Assembly (NCBI RefSeq): GCF_010015445.1
Contig: NC_053121.1
Location: forward strand, 28,124,934-28,188,933
From: Perca fluviatilis
Lineage: Eukaryota; Chordata; Actinopteri; Perciformes; Percidae
DNA length: 64,000 nucleotides
Reading direction: 5' to 3'
This document shows positions 1 to 15,164 of the stretch, piece after piece (positions within the stretch are counted from its first letter, which is position 1; each line of letters opens with the position of its first letter). A program made the position numbers and the translations under genes. Under the pieces are notes generated by a model, which saw only the letters and a list, made by a program, of their open reading frames with translations, was not told the origin of the DNA and searched no databases.

Positions 1-192
1 AATATATTGATAGTATGCATATTATGCATAAAACATCTTTAAGTGTATGGATACATTGCTATATTATTTGGTATATCCCATATATTCTAAGGTGAAATGC
101 AGCGCCAGTGCTGCTAAAGCAGTACATTTTCCACACATTGTGCCACAGAAAAATAGCATTAGCATCAATGAGAAAATTCATTATGTTGATTG

Positions 193-1974
193 TTAGCGTG
201 TTGCAAAAGCCCTAACATCACTGTAGATCGTCTCATCCTTTGCTGTTGCATTTTTTCTCCCTGCGTCGTCGGGCTTTTCTCCCTGGTAAAGCCGGTAAGT
301 ACAATAAACCAAAGAGTCATCATGGCTCTGACGAAAGAAAGTTCAAAATTTAAAATGAGAGAGCAGATTCCAATGCATGCACATATACAGTATAGCAGCA
401 TCTTTAAAGTCCTCACCTGCTCACTTTGCTGATTATCGCTGGCTGTTGCAGCATTTGTTTGCAGAGTCACGGCAGCTGTAATATTAAAACAATAAGTATT
501 ATTTGGATCTCTTGTTCTTGAAGATACACAATACTGTACTTGTCTTATACACAGCACAAATGTGAATCCAATTATGTTTGGGAAAAACAGTTTAATAGAT
601 TGATGAGTAATGTCTCTTACCGTTGCAACAATTACAGGATTTATTCCTGATGGCATAAACAAGGAAGGCTATAACTACTAGACCTATAGCCAAAGCAGCA
701 CACAGCAGAAAGAGAATTGTGTTGTTGTTCTGTGAATCACACGTGCCAACAACTGAAACTTAATGAAGAGAAACACATTATCAAAGTTAAGAAATAGTAG
801 TAAATAATTTACGTTATTAGATAAAATGGTGGTAATTAAACCATAACATAGAAATACGTTGCCATTACCTTCACTGTCCAGTTTTATTCCATTTCCAAAT
901 AATATCTCTCCACATGTGGCCACAGCACAGTAATAAGTCCCAGCGTCAGAAGAGCTGACGTTCTTGTAGAAGCTGTAGATACATTTCTGTGGAGAGAGAG
1001 CTTCGGGACTCTTCTCACATCCATCATTATTGTTTCCTTGGGCGTAAATTAAACTGGGATGAGATTTATCTGATCCGGCTCTGAACCAGAACACACTGTG
1101 TTCTTCTGGACACGTCTTGTTCTCTGAGCCAGAGAGGACTAAACACTGGAGAGTCACTGAGTCTCGTGGACCGACTGGAACAGATGGAAACTCCAGATTG
1201 ACGGCAGTGATATCAGGTTCTGGTCCTAGAAAATAAAAACAACATACACTATAATAAACAAGTTTTTCTCAATTCAATTACATTACAGGAGGGGGATGTA
1301 AGTTACAATTATCTATTTATAAATAGTAATAAGAGTCTTGTGAATATATGCATCATGCAAGCATACAATAACTTAATATGTACAAGTGAGAAAAATGAAA
1401 ACATTAAAATGTAATTGCTGTTTAAAATTATGTATAATTCTGTAACACTGATTTATCATCTGGAGTTTCTGTTGCTGTATTTACCTTTGATTCTCAGAAA
1501 TATTCCTTTTGAAAATGTCATGTTGCTTTTTCTGACTTTGATACAGTAGTAGACTGCAGTATCGCTTATCTGTGTGTTGGTAATGTGTAGAACAAATGCG
1601 CCAGGCTCTTGTTTTGCTGTAATGCGACGAGTCTCAAAAACATCAAAATCATAGGCTATTGTTCCTCCTAAAATTCTGGAAAGGTTCCAGAAGCAAGTCT
1701 GATCCAAAATAAGTTTGTTGAATGCCAATTTTTCTTGCGGGTACATGTTAGAGTCACATTTTGTCCAACACCAACAGTCTTTGTCTCAAAAGTGTGATCG
1801 TCTGTGCATCCTGAAAAGAAATAAAATCAGGACAATGATTAACAACAGAGATACATTCATATGCCCTCTCTATGAAGATAACAAATGTATTTTAAATATA
1901 TATTTGAATTCTAATGTGACCTTAATATTCCTCCTAATTTTGAGCAAGAGCAGCATATAACATATGATAAGCAT
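193..1974 (-). pseudogene. NITR-family receptor, V exon frameshifted
   Basis: Novel immune-type receptor of the same subtype as the gene at 31806-33564. Exons by splice sites: leader about 1974-1935, V 1810-1485, V/C2 1225-869, transmembrane 752-621, cytoplasmic 475-417 and 327-193 (stop TAA). The V/C2 domain is intact, with GDSV-like strand (RDSVTLQC), WFRAGS, DAGTYYC and J-like FGNGIKL. The membrane segment (NNTILFLLCAALAIGLVVIAFLVYAI) is followed by a cysteine cluster SCNCCNG, and the tail ends with an ITIM-like TIYSDV. The V exon is 326 nt, against 327 nt in the intact paralogue. Reading from the acceptor gives LFWIRLASGTFPEF and then a stop; one base is missing near 1670-1673, after which the homologous LGGTIAYDF continues in another frame. 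The leader donor position reads GG instead of GT. NITRs are lymphoid cell-surface receptors of bony fish. I infer a recent pseudogene; an assembly error is possible for the one-base gap. Confidence 0.75.
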
Positions 1975-2080
1975 TTTCTGTTCTTTCCACATGAGAGACT
2001 GCACCTATTTTAGATCATATCAAAAGATGATTTAGCTTATTGTAATTATATCAAATGGGAGGGAACTTTTTCAGAGCGAT

Positions 2081-2088
2081 CTGATTGG
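2081..2088 (-). promoter_or_regulatory. CCAAT / Y-box-like motif of the 0.2-2.0 kb NITR locus
   Basis: CCAATCAG on the coding strand, 107 bases upstream of the predicted ATG. The same octamer lies at a similar distance before three other NITR loci here. It matches the core of the NF-Y-bound Y box. Function is inferred. Confidence 0.4.
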
Positions 2089-2615
2089 CCTTTCCTTGTG
2101 TTGGCGTTTAACCGTACTACCACAGTGGAAATATGTCAACCAAAACTTTCCAACTTAAAGACATGAAACAACACCAGCTTCTGTCATCTCATGTTTGGTT
2201 CTCAGGGTGGACGTTTACAGTAAACAAAACACATATTTTATTTACAACATTTCTCCTTTGAAGAAAATCAACAACAGCAAATGCAAATTTCTCATGGCCC
2301 TAATGTCATTTGATCTTGAAGTGAACTCATTTCTCACACTCGACATAACATAATTTGATTTCCATCTGCAGATTGGTCCATATTACGAAACCAACAATCT
2401 CCAGACAATACAAAATACTAAAACCTGAATGGATTTGAAAACATTTTTGATTTTAAAATAAATAGTTCAATATCAATGGTTTGAAATAATCAGTTTCTAC
2501 AATATCTGTGCTTGGCAGCTACAGTATGATTAAAGCTTTAGAGCTTAACTTTTTTTCATATTAATGAACGTCCGTTACGTTCAAGCCATTGCCAAATGAG
2601 TTGATTCAAAGCTAG

Positions 2616-3045
2616 TTAAAGGGGCTCTAAGTGACTGTAAAAAATATGCGGTCTCTGTAGACAGCCCAGGCTCCACAAATGGCAACAAAAACAAACTGCC
2701 ACACCCCCCACAAAAAAATAAAAAAAAATTTTTTACCAAAAAAAAAAAAAAAAAAAAAAATAAAATAATTAAAATTTTATTTGAAGAAACCTACTTACTA
2801 AAATCCCTCCAAAAACACCCCACCACTCTTTTTTTTTTTTTTTTTTTTATAATACTTTTTTTTATGTGGCGTGAGGAAGAAAAAAAACCTTACCATTTGT
2901 AGAGCCTGAGCTGTCTTCAGAGACTGCATTGTTTTACAGTGTGTTCAGGGACAGGCAGCTAGTGGATAGTGAGGAGATGTTTGCTGTATGTGACGAACAA
3001 TGTTGTAGCCTGAAAACCCGGTCATATGACTTAGAGCACCTTTAA
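2616..3045. mobile_element. MITE-like element with imperfect terminal inverted repeats
   Basis: The left end TTAAAGGGGCTCTAAGT and the right end, reverse complemented TTAAAGGTGCTCTAAGT, form near-perfect inverted termini. The interior has A-rich and T-rich tracts (about 2700-2870) and no coding potential. The edges fall in TTAA-like sequence. Confidence 0.5.
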
Positions 3046-3476
3046 GACAATCGGCTCCACAAAACTCTCTGTATTTCTCTGTATGGCTATGTTTAGGTAA
3101 TGGTATCATCTGGTCTGGTCTGGACTTTCGTGCGGTCAGTCCGTCAGTTAAAGTTTTCTACACCTTTTTCACTCACACATTTATCAAAGCAGTGACACCA
3201 TAAACCTTCTGCTCACTGCGACTGCACTTACAACTGCCTGGTAGTAGTCTTCCATTCAGCAAATTACAAGTAATTCCACTTATCTAGGTATGTGTGCAGC
3301 CCACTGTTACAAGACACAGTTTCTGAGAGAATTATACTGGGGTGGTGCTATTAATGGTTAAAATTCAATGCTAAACCAGAAAGTCAGTAATTCCATTAAT
3401 TTACATGTAATACCATTAACCTGCCCTTGTCTGTTTTTTGTGGTCTTTCACATTGTCACTTGTCTGTATATTGAGC

Positions 3477-3966
3477 CTTTATAGGTGCCCTGCCACATGT
3501 ATTTCATTACTTTGTGGTGATGTCTGAAGTTCTACCATGGACTCTGTAACATTGTTTGTTGAAAAAATGCCTTGGTTACCTTGTTTCAAGCCATTCTAGT
3601 TTGGTATAGACAGCCTGCAGGAAGACTCAGCTCGATTTCTGCCAGTTCTCATTAATATTCAACAAGCTAAGCTGTTTGAATCTGATTGACTAACAGCTAG
3701 CCAATGAGAGTCTGGCTGTCAGCATCCTTTACCCAGCGCAACTGGATGAGATCATAAATAGTAATAAGCTCAGGCAACATGATGTCAGACTGACCAGCTT
3801 TTGTAATTGTCCTGCTTTCTCTGCTTATTTATTTTCTGTGGCTAGAGCTGACACAGAAGGTAGCAGTTCATTTTCACATTCACCACATAACACAAACACA
3901 TATGGACCTAACATATTTCAAAAAATACAAGGAAAAACGGTTTTGTGTGACAGGGCACCTTTAAAG
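3477..3966. mobile_element. MITE-like element ending in GGTGCCCTG repeats
   Basis: Inverted ends: TATAGGTGCCCTGCCACA on the left and TGTGACAGGGCACCTTTA on the right. The interior is non-coding. The motif resembles a MITE that is abundant in fish genomes (from memory). Confidence 0.5.
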
Positions 3967-5401
3967 CACTGGACGGTACTACAAATCATCTTCACATCAC
4001 TGCCATCTGCTGGTGAAAACTACATGACTCGTTTAACAGCAGAATAGATTTACATACTTTTTTGTTCATTAGCTCATATAACCTAATTATAAATACTATT
4101 TTTCTTATGACAATTTAAAACCCAACGGGTTGTCACTACCACTGAGATAAATTTAATTTAAATTTATCAGATTCATTTGTGTGAATTAAATAAAAAGACA
4201 GAGATTGTCACATTGAAAGAGAGCCATTTTAAATAACCCAGGACAAAACGAGAGGTTCCACATCATGAGTGATGTCCTCGCCCACTCTGTCAGTCATCAG
4301 TTGTGAATCATATCAGCAGAAAGAGTACAGCAGGGCTGTTAAACTGTCCGCTATGTTGACACTATGTGCAATTTAGTTTCAGATTCACCTAACATTCATG
4401 TGTGTTCTTGGGGGGGAGGAAGTAATAAGGACACCTCACAACTAAAAGCAATCCAGTAAACTATCTCAAACTCATCAAAAGATTAAAACATTGCATAGTC
4501 AGAGTCTGTTGATACTGTATTGTCTTGTTGATCTTGTATCTATCAATACATGAAAAGTACTTTGCAGTTAAATATGCAGGGGATGAACACGGGGATAGAA
4601 ACTGTAAAATATAATTCAAACACTAACGATAAATACATTTGTATGCTGCCCTTTATTTTCTTTTGAATGTGTGTGTACAGACACACATTAACAATCGCCA
4701 CTGACAAACAAATGATGCGTGGAAAATTCAGCTTGGTTGTGGTTGGGCTGCCAAAACAAGGTGTGATTTCAAAAGCCCTTTTTCTTCCTGTCATTCTCAC
4801 CATTTTAGTCTTAGGAGGGGGGTTTGAAGACAGCAAAGCGTGTGCAATAGTAATAGTTTCATTGTGCAGGCGGGTTACACAAACCCACACCTGGTCAGTG
4901 GTACAGTATTTTAGTCGAGCACTGCCAGTGAGCGTGAGCGTGTGTTTTCAGTGCAACAGGTTTTTGCTGGTTGCTGTTGAGAGACAGGGGAGTGCAACAC
5001 ATTACATGTTTTGATCCAGAGCTTTATAAAAAGGTGCAGAAAATCTTTTTTACTCTATTGCTGCAAAATCCTGATCTCTTACTCTACATCAATTATTCAT
5101 GCCACGAAGACACCCAAATATATGATGTGTCTTCGTAGAATGACTTTCATAATTTCCTTGGGCTTTACGTATTTATCAGAGTCCAACATGCAGTTTAAAG
5201 AACACACAGCAAAGGTAACTGATATATACGTTCTCAAAGGCACACAATGTGCCTGCAGGAAGAAGGAATCATTATCACTGTGTGGTGGACTCAAATGTCC
5301 TGTTTACTTTCCTTAGCAGTGTGATGCACAATGCAAATTGTTAGAAAAAAAAGTGCATTGGTGGAGTAAGATACGAAAAGTAGGGGAAATTGAAAACAAC
5401 C
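3967..5401. other. Intergenic stretch without recognised gene
   Basis: Non-coding by inspection. Overlapping open frames of about 115 codons on both strands near 4543-5014 have no recognisable domain or splice pattern. A short IR-rich stretch and a T/G-rich stretch (about 4660-4690) are the only features. Confidence 0.5.
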
Positions 5402-5745
5402 AGGTATACTGGTTAAACTAAAATTAGCTTAATCTTGTAGCGCTTCCCTTCTTGCACCTCTAACCTCACTACATATCCTGTTGATACGCAGAGGCAGATC
5501 TCTTCTGAGTAAACAGCCTTAGTGGTTGGTCAAATATAGAGAAATGGCCCACCACAACTTTTGTCTGTCAGTGCTGTTGCATGCCATGGCCTTGCTTGTT
5601 GTTTCCAAGGCAAATTGCCTTTACAAAGTGCTGTGAGACTAGAAAGACAGAGTAGTTGGACCAAAACATGTTTTATAATACATTATTTTGCAAAAATTCT
5701 GAAATTAAAATGTACTTACAACATAAAAAGCTCCATTACTAAGTA
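5402..5745 (+). repeat. Dispersed repeat, copy 1 of 4
   Basis: About 340 bp, homologous to 15165-15495, 38580-38975 and 39290-39630. Shared landmarks are GGTTAAACTAAAA, CTTGTAGCTCTTC-like, TTCTGAGTAAACAGCC, a variant of GCCCACCACAGCTTTTGT, and CAGTGCTGTGAGACTAGAAA. No terminal inverted repeats were seen. All four copies lie in the same orientation. Confidence 0.6.
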
Positions 5746-6390
5746 ACCCATCGCTGACCAATACTTTACCAGGCCTAATTGATGTCCTGTAGTAACACCT
5801 GTAGCAATTCCTAGAGATACTGTTTTGAATTCCAAACAAAGTGTCCTAACATGTCACTTATAAGTATAGACACCCTGATAAAACTTACCCAGTTAGAACT
5901 GAGCTTTACCTGGACAAATTTCCAGTCAGCCTGTGTAGCTAAATCCTTCAGATAAGGACAAGAACATTTCAACAGAACATGTTTTCAATCTTCATCTTTG
6001 CAATAATCAATCAGTGTCTTTCAGAAAAAGTCAGAATTTTCGGAGGTTGTAAACAAGCCTCTTAACAAGTACGTATGCAATCTCAGAATACACATATGCT
6101 GCATCCCTTGTAAAGGGAAAGTAAAAGACAAGCATTACCAGACATCTGTGGTGGTTGCAACTACAAGCGCTCTGTCTTTTGCTCCCTGAGGCTGAGAAAG
6201 CCATCTCACTAAAGGTCCATATAGTAGATGTTAATTTTACACATTTTCAAAAATAAATAAAAAAGAAAAGGTATTTTTGAATGTAGCTTCATTAATATTG
6301 CTAATTAGTTTTTTTAAACTGTGTCTGATTCAGTTTATTATGATCATGGTTTTGATAAATTTAGGGCAATGTGCAATGTCTGCATTTGAG

Positions 6391-6398
6391 CCAATCAA
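6391..6398 (+). promoter_or_regulatory. CCAAT motif of the 7.4 kb NITR pseudogene, now separated
   Basis: CCAATCAA in the block GCCAATCAATATGACTTC, which aligns with the promoter before the 9261 and 17477 genes. The MITE that follows at about 6420-7310 pushes it about 1 kb from the ATG instead of about 104 bases. Confidence 0.4.
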
Positions 6399-6420
6399 TA
6401 TGACTTCTACTTTGTAAACT

Positions 6421-7313
6421 TTGATCATACTGTGGCCCTGAAGTGCAAACCACAGCAGCAAATCTGAACAATGCAACAGCAACACTACAGCATCAGTAAG
6501 ACTGAAATGGGAAGGGTAGGTAAATATTGGACACTGATCCTTGTCCTGATTGGTTCCATTGCCTTTAATTTACAAATGGTCCGTGGCAAAATGCTATCGT
6601 GTTGTGGCGAAATGCTGTCGTTTTGTGGGATTTGCTGTCGCGTTGTTGACATTTCCTTAGCCTGGTCCTACCAGACTCTCCATTGACAAGTGTTAACTTC
6701 CTTAAAGGCGGGTACTCTGTTGAAGTTTAAAACTATTGGATCTGCCCAGTGCCACTCTGATCTGCCATAACCAATCGCTAACGTTTGGTCGTGACGTCAG
6801 CTTAGCATCGCTAACGTTTGATCATGACGTCAGCTTAGCACCGCTACCGTTCGCCTTAGCCAACTCCTTCACCACTAACGGAGCAAGCTGGAAAATCTAA
6901 TTTTTCCCAAACAGCGTGGGGAGGAGGGCCACAACATCATGGCCACCAACAAAACTCAGCAAAGACTGTTCTTGCTCGGGCTTTAACTTCTGGATATTCG
7001 GCAGCATTGCCACAACGGACCGAATGGCTTCGCTCGCATCTTTCTCCGCCGCCATTACGGAACTCACCGAAGGTTACCAAACCTCAACGTCATCGTTCTC
7101 AGCCACTCCCTTTGTTCGCTGATTGGACTGGTAAAGACTGACTGCAGAAAACCCATGAATATACTGCAAACCCAGACGTAGTACTGAAGGAAAATGAAAA
7201 TTGAACGGAAGTATGTATGAGGGTGGAGTCAGACTAACATTTCCTACCCCTTTATAGGATTTACTCTCAAGTTGTGGGATTTGCTGCCGTGGTTTGCACT
7301 TCAGGGCCACCGT
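6421..7313. mobile_element. MITE with about 42-bp inverted termini, inserted in a NITR promoter
   Basis: The left end reads GATCATACTGTGGCCCTGAA and on through a further 20 or so bases; the right end is its near-perfect reverse complement ending TTCAGGGCCACCGTATGATC. The TIR core is CTGTGGCCCTGAAGTGCAAA. TA may be the target duplication, which would suggest Tc1/mariner-type mobilisation (inference). The interior holds two direct repeats of about 33 bp (about 6776-6850), each with TGACGTCA-type core. No transposase frame is present. Confidence 0.6.
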
Positions 7314-7391
7314 ATGATCACCTTGTGACTACATCCTTCATTTGGGTGTGAAGACATAACACACGGTGCATGAGAAGGGCTCTGTGTCACA

Positions 7392-8226
7392 ATGGGAGGA
7401 CTGGCTGCTTTGATTCTCCTAAGTACATTTTGTAAGTGGACTTGTAAGATGACTACTGCTGTAAAAATGTTAGGTCATCCAGATTTTTAGACAAACTATT
7501 TGTATTTAATGGTCTTCATTGTTTTTGTCTTTGTTCTTTAGCCCTGATTCAAACTTCAGAGGTTCCTCATGAGATCTCTTTGACTGTGGTTGAACTGTTG
7601 TTTTACTGGTATAAGCTGATGTTTGGACACATGGTCCAAACTGTTGCAGCAGGAAATTTTGACAAAATAACACTTAGAGAACCATTTACTAACTCAAGAT
7701 TCACAGCAACAAATGTGAACGCTTTCAACATTGGGGTTTTGGAATTTATAGAGTGTGGTCTAGACCTACTCTATCTGTAAAGTGTCTCGAGATAACTCTT
7801 ATGATTTGTGATATGTTATGATTTGATACTATAAATAAAATTGTATTGAATTGAATTGAACATCAGAAATGTAAGCAAAGAAGATTAAGCAACATACTTG
7901 TGTCAAGCGGGATGGGCATACACAATGGAATTTATTAACGTCACACTTTTGACTGTGAATGGTGAAGTATGTTCATTTCAGTGACCTTGTTTACTGCTTT
8001 GTCGATACCAAATAATCCAGTAATTAACCGCCTTTTTGTGAATCACACAGAATTGAGCAGAAATCTTTCTACATGAAACAAAGGAAATTGAGTCGGTCCA
8101 GCCGGGCGACTCAGTGACTCTCCAGTGTTCACTTCTCTCTAAGACCAAAGGAAACACAGATCAGTGTCCAGACTACTGTGCTGCGGTCACATGTGGAGAG
8201 ATCCTGTTTGACTAAAGTAGAAACAA
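7392..8226 (+). pseudogene. NITR-family pseudogene, LINE-interrupted
   Basis: Relic of the same subtype as the two genes downstream. Leader 7392-7431 (MGGLAALILLSTF, donor GTAAGT) is intact. The V exon (7542-7961) has lost the block that should encode the first canonical cysteine: TTTGACTGTGGTTG joins straight to TTTTACTGGTATAAG. A LINE 3' tail is inserted at about 7732-7858. The F-strand region reads AAAGAAGATTAA, a stop inside the KEDE motif. The V/C2 exon (8051-8226) lacks roughly 150 bases between CAGTGTCCAG and ACTACTGTGC and then reaches TTTGACTAA. No transmembrane or tail exon follows before the next duplicated block. Several independent lesions make loss of function very likely. Confidence 0.85.
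7732..7858 (+). mobile_element. 5'-truncated LINE (L2/Maui-like) 3' end inside a V exon
   Basis: Carries the typical fish LINE tail: TAAAGTGTCTCGAGATAACT, then ACTATAAATAAAATTG and a (ATTGA)n terminus. AACAT appears on both sides (7727-7731 and 7859-7863), which looks like a short target-site duplication. It splits the codons that match FLNIRNV in the paralogues. Confidence 0.75.
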
Positions 8227-8247
8227 GTATGTTTTTACACTTATATT

Positions 8248-9260
8248 AATAATGACTTTTTATTTTTTAATTTCATGTTGAAAAAGGAGGAGAGAGCAGG
8301 TCTGCCAGAGTTGGCCAATTTGTGTGAGAGGGAGGCGGTCCGTCAGTGATTAGTCAACTGCATAACGCATATCTACAGCCGAAGATCATCCATTTTGTTT
8401 GCTAAAGACCATACATTGACGAGGAAAATGCTGCGTAGTAATAGCTGATAAGGAGTGCTGTTAGGCTAATGCTAGCCTAACATTAGCCTTTTCCTCTTCA
8501 TCCCAGTTTGCCTACGCTCTCAACCCGGCTTGCATGCACTTGCGGTTGGCAGAGCTGTGTTGATAGACCTCGGCAGTGTTGTATTCGGTCTCGTCACAAA
8601 ATCAACGGCATTGTTGCTCAGTGTTGTCTCAGTCTCAGACAACAAGGACGGGACTTTATTTATTGGGTGAGAGAGGTAGAGATGTGACAGCAGACAGCGG
8701 AGACGGCTTCTATGAATATACTCCCCTTACTATGGAAGTTTAATCACCTCAGATATGATTGCTATTTCAGTGTTAACAAAAAATAAAAAAACAGAGAGGG
8801 AGAGCCTGTATGAGGCAGAGGCAATAATACAGTACATTAACAGTAATAGTACTTTGTTTACATTTCTGAATGTGCATTTGTTAAGCACCATTCAATTAAA
8901 ATGTGACTTTAAACTAAAATAATACAGCAGATTATAGTTTCTGTATTTATTACCAAAGCATTTATCAGTAATACAGTTAAAATGGGGGAAATGTGAGAAA
9001 TTGCATTGCAGGTCGATTTTATGTGTGCCCCCTTAATTCTCTGCCTGTGCCCCTATTTTTTTGTTACGGGCTACAGTGCTCCTAGTAAAAAGTTAGTCTG
9101 GAGCGGCGATCGTGGATTTGCTAAATTTAGGAGGAAGTGCATTTACTGTGTTTCAGCCAATCAGGGCATTTTCCACTTTGTACACTTTGATGATCGTGTG
9201 ACCAAACCTTCATTTAGGTAAGAAGGCATCAGTTGTGCAAAAGAAGGGTGTTTAACCACA
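8248..9260 (+). repeat. Left copy of tandem segmental duplication, upstream flank
   Basis: Non-coding flank of the 9261 gene, homologous to 16690-17476. Shared blocks include GAAAAAGGAGGAGAGAGCAGG, the AGTGATTAGTCAACTGCATA stretch, and the immediate promoter with AGCCAATCAGGGCATTTTCC. The two copies differ by indels: about 240 bp present only here (about 8790-9070) and about 90 bp present only in the right copy. Confidence 0.8.
9157..9164 (+). promoter_or_regulatory. CCAAT / Y-box-like motif of the 9.3 kb NITR gene
   Basis: CCAATCAG, 104 bases before the ATG. The reverse complement reads CCTGATTGGCTG, close to an MHC class II Y box. Position and sequence are conserved in the paralogue at 17373-17380. 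Confidence 0.4.
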
Positions 9261-12800
<3,540 letters not shown>

Positions 12801-12891
12801 AGGTAAGCTTAGTACACAGCAAAGATGAAGTACATAACATGTATTCACAGATTGTTTTGTTCCCTGACAATAAAAAAAAATATTATTTAAG

Positions 12892-12960
12892 GATGGTGAT
12901 GCAGAGGCATTGAACTACTGGATCACTGGAATTCTCCACAATGATGAAGAAGAGGGAGGA
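12892..12960 (+). pseudogene. Relic of the cytoplasmic ITIM exon
   Basis: GATGGTGATGCAGAGGCATTGAACTAC aligns with the tail exon of the 17477 gene that encodes GEAVNYAALNF. Here the ITIM codons read TTG AAC TAC TGG ATC ACT and then shift frame by one extra base before TTCTCCACAA. It lies beyond the TGA of the 9261 gene, so it is not translated in the simple model. Confidence 0.6.
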
Positions 12961-13949
12961 AAAAAAGAGAAACATTACTCTTTTTGTTTGGGTGAAATCC
13001 ACTGATTGTCAAGAAAAGGAGTTCAGCTCTTTATATGTAAGGAAGCCATCTCAGTATGAATTGCATGGATAAAGTGTGTGTTAATACTAACTTTGCATAA
13101 GATTGGATGTGCATTGTTAATTTACACTTAAGGCTGGAATTATATTTCTTCAAAGATACACAAAAACAATATACCGTCGCTGTAGGGCAAAAACCTTGTA
13201 TGTACAAAATCTTTGCTTTTCAGGAAATGTTGACATCAATTAAATTATTAAATTATTATTATTAAATTATATATGAATAATTAATAAATATTAAATATTA
13301 TGAAGCTATTTTACTCAAAGTCAAACAAAATCACCTCGTCACTTTTTAAAACCTACAGATGTAAAGGGCGACCAAAAGCATTTATTTATAAAAAATATAA
13401 ATGATGAAATAGGGAGATACAAGGTTTCTCCCTGAGAGCAACGGTAATCAAAATCCACACCATTACAAAAGACATAACCATGTTAAGGTCTCAGAATGAC
13501 CCCAGTACATCTGTGTGGCTGTGGAAGCATCTACATCCTTATGTTGTGTTTGCTAATGTTGCTTTGTTGAAATAATAGAATGGACATTTCTGATGATGCT
13601 TGGAAGATTGATCACATCTTCAATCATTAATAAAAGGTTTAATGAAAAAAGAAAGGAAAATGTAATAAATCTTCCACTGTCATTTTTGGAAAAAGGTTGA
13701 GTGTTTGCATTGTACAAGCTGAGAAAGTGAGTTATCCTTCTGTTAGCATAATACCTAATATTGCTTTAAATTTGTGTTTAATATCATTAATCTGCCACTG
13801 CACTAATAACTTGTCCTTGTTATATTTAGGGTTCAAACTCTGAAGGGGTGGAGCCTTATTGATTTTGTGCCAGTTTGTTATCAAATATGTTGTCTTTTGT
13901 CGGGGCTTAAATTGACGTGCGCTAGAGAGGTTTAAAGACATGAAACTTG
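12961..13949. other. 3' flank without recognised gene
   Basis: AT-rich sequence downstream of the truncated NITR gene. Only short AT repeats near 13240-13290 were noted. Confidence 0.5.
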
Positions 13950-13984
13950 TCACCATAAATGGAAATGATGTGGAAATGTTTCAC

Positions 13985-14830
13985 AAGAAATTTGACTCCA
14001 ATCAGCCACATGGGGGCGCTGTAGCTAACGGCCAAAAACACAAAATTGGAAAGGCCACGCCCCTTAAACCGTTGGTCCGATTGACTTGAAATTTCACACA
14101 CATATCCAACTTAATGTGCTCTACCAAAAAAACTCCTGGACCATAAAAGTCTGCCCTGATGGATTTTTTGCTAATTTGCATAATGTCAAAAACGTAATAT
14201 GACATCTTGTTTTAGGACTTTGAGGCCATTAACAGCATTTTTTGTAAAGTATTGCAGGATTGAGATACGCATTTCTACTATAAAGCCAGATTGGTCAAAA
14301 AACATGGCCGCCATTAATAATTTTTTTTTGCAAAGGGCAGGAAATTGGACATAACTCATTAGCAATTTTTCCAATCATATATTTTGTAATGTATCTTCAG
14401 TCCGTCTTGAGGCATGGACCAATCGAAACATTTTAAGCTCAACCTATAGGGGGCGCCACAAATATGTACCTCAATACCTGAGTATTAACCAGGATCGTAA
14501 GTGTCATATTGCATATTTATTGGTGCATGTTGGCAAGGCCTATTTAGCATTATATGCCTTATTAATGCTGTGAGTTGGAATGAGCTATAGAGATAAAAAG
14601 TTTTCATCATAAGTGGAAATAACTTAATGCTTTCATAAAATATGATCCCAAACGGTCTGATGGTGAAGCTTAAATTAACTGCTGTAAAAGTGAAAACTTT
14701 GAAAGGCAAAGCCCCTCACAACGTGAGTCTGACTGACTTGAAATTTGAAACACATTCACAACTCAATGCTAAAAAAGCCATAAGCAATAAAAGCCACCAA
14801 AGAGATTTTGCTAATTTGCATAATGTAAAC
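13985..14830. repeat. Dispersed fish repeat made of two diverged modules
   Basis: Two related modules. The first has GGGGGCGCTGTAGCTAACGG, GACTTGAAATTTCACACACA and TTTGCTAATTTGCATAATGT near 14009-14185. The second has GACTTGAAATTTGAAACACA and TTTTGCTAATTTGCATAATG near 14735-14826. GGGGGCGCCA also occurs at about 14450. Non-coding. Confidence 0.6.
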
Positions 14831-15164
14831 TTTTTCTTTACATTTCTGCCATTTTGAACAGTGCCTTTTTACCTTTTCAGCGAGGCAAGTGGAATACTAA
14901 TTATTATTATTTTCAACATAAAAGCTTACAGGAGTACTGCATATTTAGATACAGCTCCCATGGTTGCTGTGGTTGTTTCCATGGTGCTGAACTGACTAAG
15001 AAGTACATTGTTTTCTCTTTCTTTTCAAACCTGAAAATGTTTTGTGAGAAAACGCAAGTTTCTTTGGACAACAAAGTATCTTTTTTTTCTCCCCCATGTC
15101 CGATTATGGGCTCCGTATAAATGACAATACATGCAGGCAAGTAAAACTACATCAATCGGGGCCA

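Noticed and set aside
4543..5014. Two 115-codon open frames on opposite strands
   Set aside because: They overlap each other, lack recognisable motifs, and lie in intergenic repeat-like DNA.
7580..7780. 66-codon open frame reading VELLFYWYKLMFGHMVQTVA
   Set aside because: It is the damaged V exon of the NITR pseudogene running into a LINE tail, not a separate gene.
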